This document shows, in pieces, positions 7,000 to 12,889 of a stretch of 41,230 bases of DNA (its first letter is position 1; every line of letters starts with the position of its first letter). This stretch comes from a virus, in IMG/VR virus record IMGVR_UViG_3300005836_000033, positions 1 through 41,230 of that record, one strand, 5' to 3'. A model generated the notes under the pieces. That model made no database searches. It worked only from the letters and a program-made list of their open reading frames with translations, and was not told the origin of the DNA. Both the position numbers and the translations under genes were made by a program.

Positions 7000-7448
7000 G
7001 CCGCGGCCTCGGACTCCCTGAGTACTCGGTGGCGAAAGCGCCCCGCGAGCTCGAGCGTCGTGGCCTCGACCTCGCGGCAGGCCATCGCCTGGGCACGGTT
7101 ATCACAGAACCCGCTCAGTCCTTCCGGCTCGAGCAGCATCCGCACCCGCTCCCACGTGTTCCGCGGACCGATCTTCCGCAGCGGCTCCGCACGGTGCCGA
7201 CGCAACGCCTCGGCTCGCAACGCCTCGAGCACCCGCTCGGCCCGGGGATCCTGCCGCCACCGCTGATACCAGCCGATGTCCGTCCCCTCGATCGGCATCG
7301 TCTGCTGCTCGCACCCCCGCGCCGCGACCTCCGGCCGGCGCTCGTCCCGCGCCGGCGTCTCGTCGAAGAGCGGCATACCGGCGAGCTGCTCGGCCCGCGT
7401 TGGCGGCGCCGGATCGTCGGTGATGAAGCGGAGCGACCGACGCGTCAT
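6996..7448 (-). CDS. Hypothetical early protein
   Basis: This 150-residue, Arg- and Glu-rich helical protein has no recognised domain. The N-terminus (TRRSLRFITDDPAPPTRAEQ) looks flexible. The middle has WYQRWRQDPRAERVLEALR and the C-terminus a run of helices. The ATG at 7448 overlaps the methyltransferase stop by 4 nt, so the longer frame further upstream is discarded. Coupling to the methyltransferase suggests coordinated early expression. Confidence 0.65.
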   Translation of the reverse strand: MTRRSLRFITDDPAPPTRAEQLAGMPLFDETPARDERRPEVAARGCEQQTMPIEGTDIGWYQRWRQDPRAERVLEALRAEALRRHRAEPLRKIGPRNTWERVRMLLEPEGLSGFCDNRAQAMACREVEATTLELAGRFRHRVLRESEAAA

Positions 7449-7945
7449 ACCCTCTGCTTCCATACCAACAGGACCAGCCCGAAGGGCGGGCGCTCGTTCG
7501 GACCAATCGCCTCCTGACCCGGCCGCAAGAAGCGGGGGCGGCCTGGCAGAAATTGCGAGCGGAGCCTGCCGCGAACGTCGCGAAACGGCTCCACGCGACG
7601 CTGCCACCAGCGTTGCTCGCATCGGTTGTTCGGCAGGAGCATCACAATGCAGTGGCAGTTCTCGGTCTCGGCCCACGCTTTCGCGACCCAAGGCTCAATG
7701 TTGGAGTATGGCGGATTGCACCAGACGCTCTCGCCCTTCCACGATTGCCGGAGTCCGTCTGTCGCGAGATCGTAGAACCGCTCACACTTAGCGTTGTGGC
7801 CTGCCGCTGCCACGTCGATCGAGAATGGACCGAAACGGCGCTCCAGCTCCACGAAGAGCACGGGATCGGTCTCCCGATCATCGACCGAGTCCGTCACCCC
7901 CTGCTGCGGATGATTCTTGGCGCGGAATCCAACCAGGGCGGTCAC
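7445..7945 (-). CDS. Phage DNA N6-adenine methyltransferase (Dam-type)
   Basis: The product is 166 residues. It contains FGPFSIDVAA near residues 38-47 and the catalytic NPPY motif (WCNPPYSN, about residues 75-82) of N6-adenine methyltransferases of the phage Dam family. Such enzymes methylate phage DNA to evade host restriction or regulate early events. The GTG at 7945 forms a GTGA overlap with the upstream stop; an ATG at 7972 would overlap that gene by 31 nt and has no better support. No partner endonuclease is seen nearby, so it is an orphan enzyme. Its target site cannot be read from the sequence. Confidence 0.85.
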   Translation of the reverse strand: MTALVGFRAKNHPQQGVTDSVDDRETDPVLFVELERRFGPFSIDVAAAGHNAKCERFYDLATDGLRQSWKGESVWCNPPYSNIEPWVAKAWAETENCHCIVMLLPNNRCEQRWWQRRVEPFRDVRGRLRSQFLPGRPRFLRPGQEAIGPNERPPFGLVLLVWKQRV

Positions 7946-8427
7946 TTCCAGGGCTCTCCGCAGTGGATGCACTTGTCCTTATGCGCGCTCGTCTGGCCGC
8001 ATTCTTCGCAGCGCCGGCGCGGCGCCGGCCCGGTCGATTCAGCCTTCACGTCGCGCTCCGGCCAGGCGTCGGCCTTTCGCCAGTAGTAGATCGCCTGGAC
8101 CGTTTCGCCGACCTTCGCTGCGATCGCCGCGATCGTCTTCCCCTGGTCCCAAAGCGCCCGGGCCTTCGCACGGTTTGGGTTGGGGGTGCCGCGGTGCACA
8201 ATGGGCGCGGATCGCTCCTTCGCGGGCGCCGAGCGTTTCGCCTTCACGCTCGGTCGCATCGTCTTCCCGTTCCGCGGGGCTGGAAGCGCCTTGAGCGCCG
8301 AGGCAGCGAGCGCGACGACCGGCGCAGACCCGTTGCCGATCGGCGCCAGGTCGAGCAGCGCGTCGATCGCAACGGTGATCCGGTCGCGGTACGACTGCAG
8401 CCCCAGCACGATGTCGCCCAGGTTCAC
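7942..8427 (-). CDS. HTH plus zinc-ribbon protein, expressed from a poly-G ribosome site
   Basis: This 161-residue protein begins with a helical segment and a basic low-complexity linker. A homeodomain-like HTH of resolvase/terminase-small type follows near residues 83-120 (NRAKARALWDQGKTIAAIAA, then YYWRKADAWP). It ends with a zinc ribbon CEECGQTSAHKDKCIHCGEP. It probably binds DNA as an early regulator. The start is GTG at 8427, preceded by an 11-base G run that acts as Shine-Dalgarno. It is coupled to the downstream methyltransferase. Confidence 0.65.
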   Translation of the reverse strand: MNLGDIVLGLQSYRDRITVAIDALLDLAPIGNGSAPVVALAASALKALPAPRNGKTMRPSVKAKRSAPAKERSAPIVHRGTPNPNRAKARALWDQGKTIAAIAAKVGETVQAIYYWRKADAWPERDVKAESTGPAPRRRCEECGQTSAHKDKCIHCGEPWK

Positions 8428-8431
8428 CGAT

Positions 8432-8442
8432 CCCCCCCCCCC
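8432..8442 (-). repeat. Homopolymer tract of 11 G (minus strand) at the ribosome binding site
   Basis: Eleven consecutive C on the plus strand give G11 on the coding strand, ending 4 bases before the GTG of the HTH/zinc-ribbon gene. A tract this long stands out in the window. Length changes by slippage would alter Shine-Dalgarno spacing, so phase-variable translation is possible. The exact count may also be a sequencing artefact. Confidence 0.75.
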
Positions 8443-8448
8443 GATTTT

Positions 8449-8652
8449 TCAAGCATGCGCGGCCTCCGCGCGTTTCCTCAGCAGGTTGGCGACGGCGCGG
8501 TAGCGGATGTCGACCTCATCCGCCCAGCGCTCCGCCACCTCGATAGCCTTCTCCTTGAACGCGCCCTGCAACCGATCGGCGACGGCAGCAATGCCGTCGA
8601 TCGCGAGCGGCCGTTCGCGGCGCTGGACGTAGCTATGAGGCGCGGTGATCAT
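8449..8652 (-). CDS. Small hypothetical early protein (67 aa)
   Basis: This short helical protein (IDGIAAVADRLQGAFKEKAI, then a WADEVDIRYRAVANLLRKRA segment) has no recognised family. The ATG at 8652 makes a 4-nt overlap with the upstream gene, which fixes the start; the open frame continuing upstream is low-complexity shadow sequence. Amphipathic helices suggest a small adaptor or inhibitor, but nothing shows its target. Confidence 0.6.
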   Translation of the reverse strand: MITAPHSYVQRRERPLAIDGIAAVADRLQGAFKEKAIEVAERWADEVDIRYRAVANLLRKRAEAAHA

Positions 8653-8864
8653 GCCTGGCTCCCTTCCGTCTGCAGCGCGCGGTATTCGCTGATGGCCCGG
8701 GAGAGCGCGCCCAGCTGGGACGCGAAGGGGTCGAGTAGTAGCTCGCGCCGGCGACGGAGCACCCACACCGCCGCCTCGTGGTTCGGATGCGCCGGATCCG
8801 CCGCCGCGGCCTCGAGCTGCGCGAGGTGCTGGACGTGCAGATCGGGCGGACGCGTCGAGGTCAT
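8649..8864 (-). CDS. Small hypothetical early protein (71 aa)
   Basis: This mainly helical protein (HVQHLAQLEAAAADPAHPNH, then WVLRRRRELLLDPFASQLG) has no family I can name. Four-base overlaps at both ends place it firmly in the early operon, directly after the putative annealing protein. Co-translation with that gene hints at a recombination-linked role, by position only. Confidence 0.6.
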   Translation of the reverse strand: MTSTRPPDLHVQHLAQLEAAAADPAHPNHEAAVWVLRRRRELLLDPFASQLGALSRAISEYRALQTEGSQA

Positions 8865-9709
8865 GACGCGGCGTCCTTGCTCTGCCGCTTCGCCTGAATC
8901 GCGGCGAGGAGGATCGCGGCGTCACCCTGGGTGAACACTTCGATCGCCTCGTAGCGCTCCGCCCCGAGAGCCTCCCGTTGGAAGGCGACGGCCTCCGACT
9001 TGGTCCGGATCCCGATCTCCTTCATGCCCGCGATGATCTGGTCCTGCTGCTCGACTGTGCGTGGCCGGGCACCGGGATCCGCCGCGCTCTCCGCCTCGGC
9101 CACCGCCTTCTCCATCTCCTCTTCGCCCACCAGAAAGCCCGTGGCCCCGGTGGCCTCACGCGTGGCCAGGACCTCGGCCCGCTTCCGGGCCATCGCGATG
9201 ACCTGGTGCAGGACCTCGCGCGCGTCGGTATAGATGAAGCCCTTCCCGCTCTTGGCGACGAACCGCTTCTCCACCGAGGTGCAGGCGCCCTGTTTCGTCG
9301 CGAGTGGGATCCCGGTCGGACCGTAGATGCCGATCGTGATCTGGCAGCTGCAGTATTCGGCCGTCACCACGGTCTCGCGATCGAGCTCGCGCGTGGTCAG
9401 CCGCAGCAGCCGGCGCAGCTCCTCGGCGCCGGCCTGCATCAGGATCGGGTTCTTGAACGCCTTATTGGGATTGCCGTAGTGGACGTTTTCGACCAGGACC
9501 TCATCGAGCAGCCGCAGCATCCGCGCCTGCTGGAGCTTGAGCTGCGCGATGCCCCGCTCGAAATCCTCATCCGACATCGTGGCCAGGGTGGCCGCGGGCC
9601 GGTTGGCGATCTCCATGCTGGCCGCCTCGCGGCGGATCTCGAGCGCGGTGCCGGCCTCCTCCGCGGTGGGCAGCGGGGCATGCTCCAGCGTGTGCACGAC
9701 CTGCGTCAT
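8861..9709 (-). CDS. Possible phage single-strand annealing / recombination protein
   Basis: This 282-residue protein has a coiled-coil-like N-terminus and a central region with VHYGNPNKAFKNPILMQAGA followed by ELRRLLRL. Later come an EYCSCQITIGIYGP strand pair and VLHQVIAMARKRAEVLATRE. The combination of AGAE and a later helix of the MA(K/R)KRA type is shared by a widespread phage family found in recombination gene clusters. I infer, without certainty, an annealing or DNA-repair role. It is coupled on both sides. The C-terminal 60 residues look like a flexible tail plus a small helical domain. Confidence 0.45.
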   Translation of the reverse strand: MTQVVHTLEHAPLPTAEEAGTALEIRREAASMEIANRPAATLATMSDEDFERGIAQLKLQQARMLRLLDEVLVENVHYGNPNKAFKNPILMQAGAEELRRLLRLTTRELDRETVVTAEYCSCQITIGIYGPTGIPLATKQGACTSVEKRFVAKSGKGFIYTDAREVLHQVIAMARKRAEVLATREATGATGFLVGEEEMEKAVAEAESAADPGARPRTVEQQDQIIAGMKEIGIRTKSEAVAFQREALGAERYEAIEVFTQGDAAILLAAIQAKRQSKDAAS

Positions 9710-9903
9710 GAGCGTCTGTCCTCGAGGTAGGGGTCCTGGCGATCCGGAATCATCGGGATCGCCGGCATCGTCAGTTCCTTCATGCGGACCGCGATCGGGG
9801 TGATCGAGCCATCGCAGCGGCCGCAGCGATCGAAGGCACTCGCGCCCATCGTGCCCTTCGGGGCGGAGCGGCGGAGCGGCGAGGCGCAGCTGCAGGTCGT
9901 CAT
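9706..9903 (-). CDS. Small Cys-containing hypothetical protein (65 aa)
   Basis: This short protein has C-x-C near its start (TTCSCASP) and C-x2-C in the middle (FDRCGRCDG), together a plausible single zinc site. The tail is Pro- and Asp-rich. It is bounded by 4-nt overlaps. Without a known family, a small zinc-ribbon early protein is the safest description. Confidence 0.55.
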   Translation of the reverse strand: MTTCSCASPLRRSAPKGTMGASAFDRCGRCDGSITPIAVRMKELTMPAIPMIPDRQDPYLEDRRS

Positions 9904-10145
9904 GCCGCGGTCTCTTTCTTCGCGGGCTTCACCAGCCGGAGACCCGGCAGGACCAGTCGGAGCTTCGGCTTGCTCGCCATGAACGCGGGGCGCGCCAGGA
10001 GCACTTTCCGGAGGTGCTCCGCGTCCAGCCGCATGACGACGGTCCCGCCGTAGGGCCCATCCTCGAACCAGACGCCTCGATGGTCGGCATCCTCGGCCAG
10101 GACCTGGTCAATCGCCGCGCGGCGGGCATCGGGCAGGAGGCTCAC
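9900..10145 (-). CDS. Small hypothetical early protein (81 aa)
   Basis: This protein has an N-terminal helix, a beta segment GVWFEDGPYGGTVVMRLDAE, a helix, and a basic C-terminus with LRLVLPGLRLVKPAKK. It shows no membrane segment or cysteine motif. It is coupled to neighbours on both sides by ATGA-type overlaps. No family is recognised; the alpha/beta pattern suggests a compact folded domain. Confidence 0.6.
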   Translation of the reverse strand: MSLLPDARRAAIDQVLAEDADHRGVWFEDGPYGGTVVMRLDAEHLRKVLLARPAFMASKPKLRLVLPGLRLVKPAKKETAA

Positions 10146-10381
10146 CAGTTCCCTCGCGCCTCGCTCGACATCCCGGCCTGGCGCAGCGCTTCCGCCGCGA
10201 TCTCCTCGTCGGTGCCCCGGATGTAGCCCCAGTCCTGCTGCCGCTTCGGACGGCGGCTGACCTTGGCCGCATGCGGCGAGACGGGGCGATCCCGCCGCTC
10301 CCGGAGCGTCAGGACCAGCGCGAGTCCGATCCAGAGGACGAGCCAGCCGGCCAGGAAGGCGAACAGCGCGGCTTCACTCAT
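10142..10381 (-). CDS. Small single-pass membrane protein (79 aa)
   Basis: A strong hydrophobic segment (about residues 4-26, ALFAFLAGWLVLWIGLALVL) is followed by a basic, soluble tail ending in a short acidic helix. A topology with the tail in the cytoplasm fits the positive-inside rule. It is the third of three consecutive tiny membrane proteins. Such early phage membrane proteins often serve superinfection exclusion or remodel the envelope, but no family is recognised here. Confidence 0.65.
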   Translation of the reverse strand: MSEAALFAFLAGWLVLWIGLALVLTLRERRDRPVSPHAAKVSRRPKRQQDWGYIRGTDEEIAAEALRQAGMSSEARGNW

Positions 10382-10478
10382 AGCGATCCCAGTCCCGCAG
10401 GAGGAACCAGCCCACGCAGAACACGATGGTCGCCACGATCACGCCAAGCACCACCGCGCCGATCACCTGGCCGGTCAC
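10374..10478 (-). CDS. Very small membrane protein (34 aa)
   Basis: From GTG at 10478 the frame reads TGQVIGAVVLGVIVATIVFC and then GWFLLRDWDRYE, a single membrane helix with a short charged tail. The GTG overlaps the upstream TGA as GTGA, and the stop lies 5 bases inside the next gene. The hydrophobic pattern and coupling support it despite the small size. Function unknown. Confidence 0.55.
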   Translation of the reverse strand: MTGQVIGAVVLGVIVATIVFCVGWFLLRDWDRYE

Positions 10479-10600
10479 CGCATCCTCCGCCGCCAGTCGT
10501 GGCGCCGGCGATGGTCGCGCATCGCATCGTAGACCACGAGCCCAGTCGCCATCGCCACGACCGCCAGGGCGAGCCAGAACCCAAGGGGCAGGGCGTTCAT
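10475..10600 (-). CDS. Very small membrane protein (41 aa)
   Basis: The frame begins MNALPLGFWLALAVVAMATG, a clear membrane helix, followed by a strongly basic tail (RDHRRRHDWRRRMR). Its ATG at 10600 overlaps the upstream stop by 4 nt and its stop overlaps the next GTG. The orientation should be N-out, C-in. It belongs to the string of three small membrane genes. Function unknown. Confidence 0.55.
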   Translation of the reverse strand: MNALPLGFWLALAVVAMATGLVVYDAMRDHRRRHDWRRRMR

Positions 10601-10986
10601 GCGAGCCGCGCCTCGAGGCGCGCCATCAGGGTCAGCTTCTCGCTGATTTCGCGGGCCAGCACGCCGCGGTACCGGCGCAGTTCTTCGACGCTTTCATCGG
10701 CCAACGCCAGTGATTCCCGGGCGGCGTCCTCGCTTCGATCCGTCGCCCCGTGGCGCAACCAGTCCTCGCGGTCGAGCGCGTCGACCGGCGGGACGGGCAA
10801 GGTCATCGCATGGAAGCGCACCAGGCGGTGGCCGGCATGGTGCCGATAGCAGGCCGTGGCGAAGGCGCGCACCACTGCATCCGCGCGCCGGAGCGCCTGC
10901 CGGGCCGCCGCGGGCGAGCGCGAGCCGAGGAGCTGGGCCAGCGTGTCGATGACGGCGTCCTCGGAGCGGTGCCGGCGTCCGGTCAT
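10597..10986 (-). CDS. Hypothetical early protein, helical
   Basis: This 129-residue protein is almost entirely helical with high Arg, Ala and Glu content (SRSPAAARQALRRADAVVRA; LADESVEELRRYRGVLAREI). The ATG at 10986 gives a compact protein. The frame is open further upstream, but that part is low-complexity and antisense to another candidate gene. It heads the coupled small-gene series. No domain is recognised, although the Arg-rich helices could bind nucleic acid. Confidence 0.5.
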   Translation of the reverse strand: MTGRRHRSEDAVIDTLAQLLGSRSPAAARQALRRADAVVRAFATACYRHHAGHRLVRFHAMTLPVPPVDALDREDWLRHGATDRSEDAARESLALADESVEELRRYRGVLAREISEKLTLMARLEARLA

Positions 10987-11035
10987 CACGCGACCGGACT
11001 CTCGATCGCCCCAGCGGCGTGCCAGCGTGGATCCC

Positions 11036-11176
11036 ATGTCCGAACGCTCGTTCGTGGTCCGCGCGGCCTGGTGGATTCTGGTGGTCATGCTGATGGCCCT
11101 GCTCCTGCGCCTGCTGGGGCCGGTGCTGCAGACGGTGGTGGAAGCCGTCGGGCGGATCCGACGGGCGATCCCGTGA
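11036..11176 (+). CDS. Candidate small membrane protein (46 aa), opposite strand
   Basis: Reading plus strand, MSERSFVVRAAWWILVVMLM continues into ALLLRLLGPVLQTVVEAVG and a basic end. This is a convincing hydrophobic helix with high third-position GC. The opposite strand here does not read as protein, which supports it. The ribosome site is weak and it lies alone on this strand beside the early operon, so it is a candidate rather than a firm gene. Confidence 0.45.
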   Translation: MSERSFVVRAAWWILVVMLMALLLRLLGPVLQTVVEAVGRIRRAIP

Positions 11177-11188
11177 CGCGCGGCATAG

Positions 11189-11386
11189 TCAGGCGGCGTG
11201 GCTGAGGATCTCTTCGACTTCACGACGAACTGCCCGGCGGATGAGATCGGTCGTGTTCACATCGAGATGTTCCCGTTCCGAAAGCACGCGGGCCGCTTGC
11301 TCGATGCGCTCGTAGAGATCGCCGTCCCACCGGATCGTGAGACCCTTGGGCGGGCTAACCTCTGATTCGTTGCGGGGTTCGGTCAT
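11189..11386 (-). CDS. Ribbon-helix-helix-type early regulator
   Basis: This 65-residue protein contains KGLTIRWDGDLYERIEQAAR followed by an insertion and DLIRRAVRREVEEIL. The strand-helix-helix pattern is typical of Arc/MetJ or CopG-like DNA-binding proteins. AAGG lies 7 bases before the ATG at 11386. It is the first gene transcribed leftward and diverges from the XRE repressor across 84 bp. Position matches that of a Cro-like early repressor, so I infer control of the lysis-lysogeny switch. Confidence 0.65.
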   Translation of the reverse strand: MTEPRNESEVSPPKGLTIRWDGDLYERIEQAARVLSEREHLDVNTTDLIRRAVRREVEEILSHAA

Positions 11387-11470
11387 GCCAGATACCTTGC
11401 GTTGTGATCGGTGTAGCTACGTGACACGAGCACAGTAACGCACCGCGTTATTTCGCGCAAGAGGGGTCAC
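11387..11470. promoter_or_regulatory. Divergent switch region with palindromic operator
   Basis: The 84 bp between the two divergent regulators hold a perfect inverted repeat TAACGC-ACC-GCGTTA (11436-11450) and a separate 8-bp palindrome GTAGCTAC (11413-11420). The first is the best operator candidate for the XRE or RHH protein. AGAGGGG four bases before the GTG at 11471 is the repressor's ribosome site. No promoter matches consensus closely enough to call. Confidence 0.6.
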
Positions 11471-11884
11471 GTGTCCGCATACCAAGAGGCGGTCTTGGCC
11501 TGGGTGCAGGCGGCGTGGCGACAGGCGTGTCCTGGACGGGAATTCACCATACCCGACCTCGCCGCCAAGATCGGCATGGAGACCCCAGCGCTCTATCGAA
11601 TCGCGAACAGGGAGGGGGAGGCAACCCAGGAGACGTTGAACAAGATTGCCCATGGTCTCCGCGTCGCCGTGCCGGCGCGGGAGACGGTGCTACGAACTAC
11701 GGGGGACGTTCAGGAGCCACGGACCGCGTTAGAATGGGTCCGCGCAGCCCAGGGCAACCTGGAGGCCGCTACGCGACGCCTTGAGGCCGAGGAACGGGGC
11801 GCGAAGGTACGCGCATTGACGGGGCAACGGGCGAGGCTTCGGAAGCGGAAGAGAGACGCAGACGGGGAGGAGCGTGGGGCGTAA
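11471..11884 (+). CDS. XRE/CI-like repressor
   Basis: This 137-residue protein has an N-terminal helix-turn-helix in the XRE style (about residues 20-68: FTIPDLAAKIGMETPALYRI, then ATQETLNKIAHGLRV). A charged helical C-terminal half rich in Arg and Glu follows, which may dimerise. There is no S24 self-cleavage domain, so induction would not follow the LexA-like route. It uses GTG with a strong AGAGGGG ribosome site and is the only plus-strand regulator. Its divergence from the early operon is the basis for calling it the lysogeny repressor. Confidence 0.7.
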   Translation: MSAYQEAVLAWVQAAWRQACPGREFTIPDLAAKIGMETPALYRIANREGEATQETLNKIAHGLRVAVPARETVLRTTGDVQEPRTALEWVRAAQGNLEAATRRLEAEERGAKVRALTGQRARLRKRKRDADGEERGA

Positions 11885-12068
11885 AGTCGATCAGCTCGAG
11901 CGAGCCACCATCCTCCGCGCCCATCACCGCGCCGAAATCGAGGCATCCCAAGGGCCGGTGAATACTCCAGACGTCAGGATCGGCCGGCTCGTAGATCAGG
12001 TAGTCGCCATTTTCAATGCCCAAATGGGGAACTGGGCGCCGGACGCGCCAGATGTAGCGGACATTCAT
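11769..12068 (-). CDS. Hypothetical protein convergent with and overlapping the repressor
   Basis: This 99-residue protein begins MNVRYIWRVRRPVPHLGIEN and continues with GDYLIYEPADPDVWSIHRPL and GCLDFGAVM. The first 60 residues look like a real folded small domain, and GGGAG lies 9 bases before the ATG. The last 35 residues are low-complexity and antisense to the repressor's end, so overlap is about 116 bp. The frame or end may be imperfect. No family is recognised. Confidence 0.5.
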   Translation of the reverse strand: MNVRYIWRVRRPVPHLGIENGDYLIYEPADPDVWSIHRPLGCLDFGAVMGAEDGGSLELIDFTPHAPPRLRLSSASEASPVAPSMRVPSRPVPRPQGVA

Positions 12069-12175
12069 AGGTTGGGTCTCCCGAACGAGAGCCGAAAGTA
12101 TCGCATGGGTGGGGAGCGGGCAAATGCTACGACGGTGTCCTGAAACCGGCCTGAATTGATCGCGGGGGTGCGACA
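12069..12175. promoter_or_regulatory. Divergent gap before the plus-strand accessory operon
   Basis: These 107 bp separate the minus-strand 99-residue gene from the plus-strand zinc-ribbon gene and must carry at least the rightward promoter. GGGGGTG seven bases before the ATG at 12176 is the ribosome site. No promoter hexamers can be called with confidence. Confidence 0.35.
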
Positions 12176-12472
12176 ATGGCGGAGCCCGTTTGTGCGGAAT
12201 GCGGACGCGTCGAATCGGCCCACTATTTCCAGGGCCGTCCGCTCTGCGACGGGTGCTTCGGGCGCGCGACCGGGGCCCCGGTGGCACCGAAACGATTGGA
12301 AGACCCGCCCGTCGCCGCCGAAGATGACGAGTTGACGTGCCCGGCCTGTGGCTCCCATCGGGTGCATGCCGAGAAGCGGGGATGGACTGCATGGACCGGG
12401 ATGATCGGCGCGGGTAAGATTGTGCTCACCTGCCTCAAATGTGGCCATCAGTTTAAACCTGGAGAGGGATGA
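12176..12472 (+). CDS. Double zinc-ribbon protein
   Basis: This 98-residue protein has two cysteine clusters: CAECGRVESAHYFQGRPLCD with a following C (residues about 6-28), and CPACGSHRVH then CLKCGHQF (about 55-92). Both are four-Cys zinc-ribbon arrangements. It may bind DNA, RNA or protein partners. It heads a plus-strand run of four coupled genes ending in the TcmP gene. A role in that cassette is possible. Confidence 0.7.
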   Translation: MAEPVCAECGRVESAHYFQGRPLCDGCFGRATGAPVAPKRLEDPPVAAEDDELTCPACGSHRVHAEKRGWTAWTGMIGAGKIVLTCLKCGHQFKPGEG

Positions 12473-12711
12473 CGCGCCTCCTCCCGACCGAAGCGATCCC
12501 TGAGTTCGCGGTCGATGTCATCGGCGGCCCCCAGGACGGCGAACGCCTCCTCCTGCACAACCTCCGCCCGGTGTTCATGGGAGGCCAGCTCGCCGGCTAT
12601 CTCGCGGACGATGAGCCGACGCCGACGGAGGCCGGCGCCTATGTGGTGACGGCCGAGCTCCGGCTCGAGTGGGAGCCGCGGGAGGAAGACGAGAGCGATG
12701 ACGAGGGGTGA
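12469..12711 (+). CDS. Small hypothetical protein (80 aa)
   Basis: This acidic beta-rich protein (FAVDVIGGPQDGERLLLHNL, later YVVTAELRLEWEPRE) ends in a Glu/Asp-rich tail. The pattern VxGGPxDG followed by a tyrosine-rich sheet is common in small phage proteins of unknown role. It is joined to the zinc-ribbon gene by a 4-nt overlap and overlaps the next gene by 14 nt. Confidence 0.65.
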   Translation: MTRLLPTEAIPEFAVDVIGGPQDGERLLLHNLRPVFMGGQLAGYLADDEPTPTEAGAYVVTAELRLEWEPREEDESDDEG

Positions 12712-12889
12712 GCCCCAGCTCGCGCGGCTCCGCCCCGAGCGGGCGAAGTACTACCCGGGTATCAACGCGGCGACCTGGTTCCCAGTGGTGATAGCCGACG
12801 ATCTCGGCGTGCGGGTGGATCTCGGCCCGGGTCACGGGAAACGGGAGCTGTTCGTGTTTCATGTGGACGTGGAGCTGCGAGACGCATGA
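12698..12889 (+). CDS. Small hypothetical protein (63 aa)
   Basis: This short protein reads TRGEPQLARLRPERAKYYPG followed by beta segments (WFPVVIADDLGVRVDLGPGH and ELFVFHVDVELRD). It looks like a small beta-sheet domain with no recognised family. The ATG lies inside the previous gene and its stop overlaps the TcmP start by 4 nt, so it is translationally linked to both. Confidence 0.6.
   Translation: MTRGEPQLARLRPERAKYYPGINAATWFPVVIADDLGVRVDLGPGHGKRELFVFHVDVELRDA

Noticed and set aside
6683-7105. 140-codon minus-strand frame over the xis gap with a protein-like patch
   Set aside because: It overlaps two coupled genes in another frame, most of it is low-complexity, and the protein-like patch has no start or ribosome site of its own.
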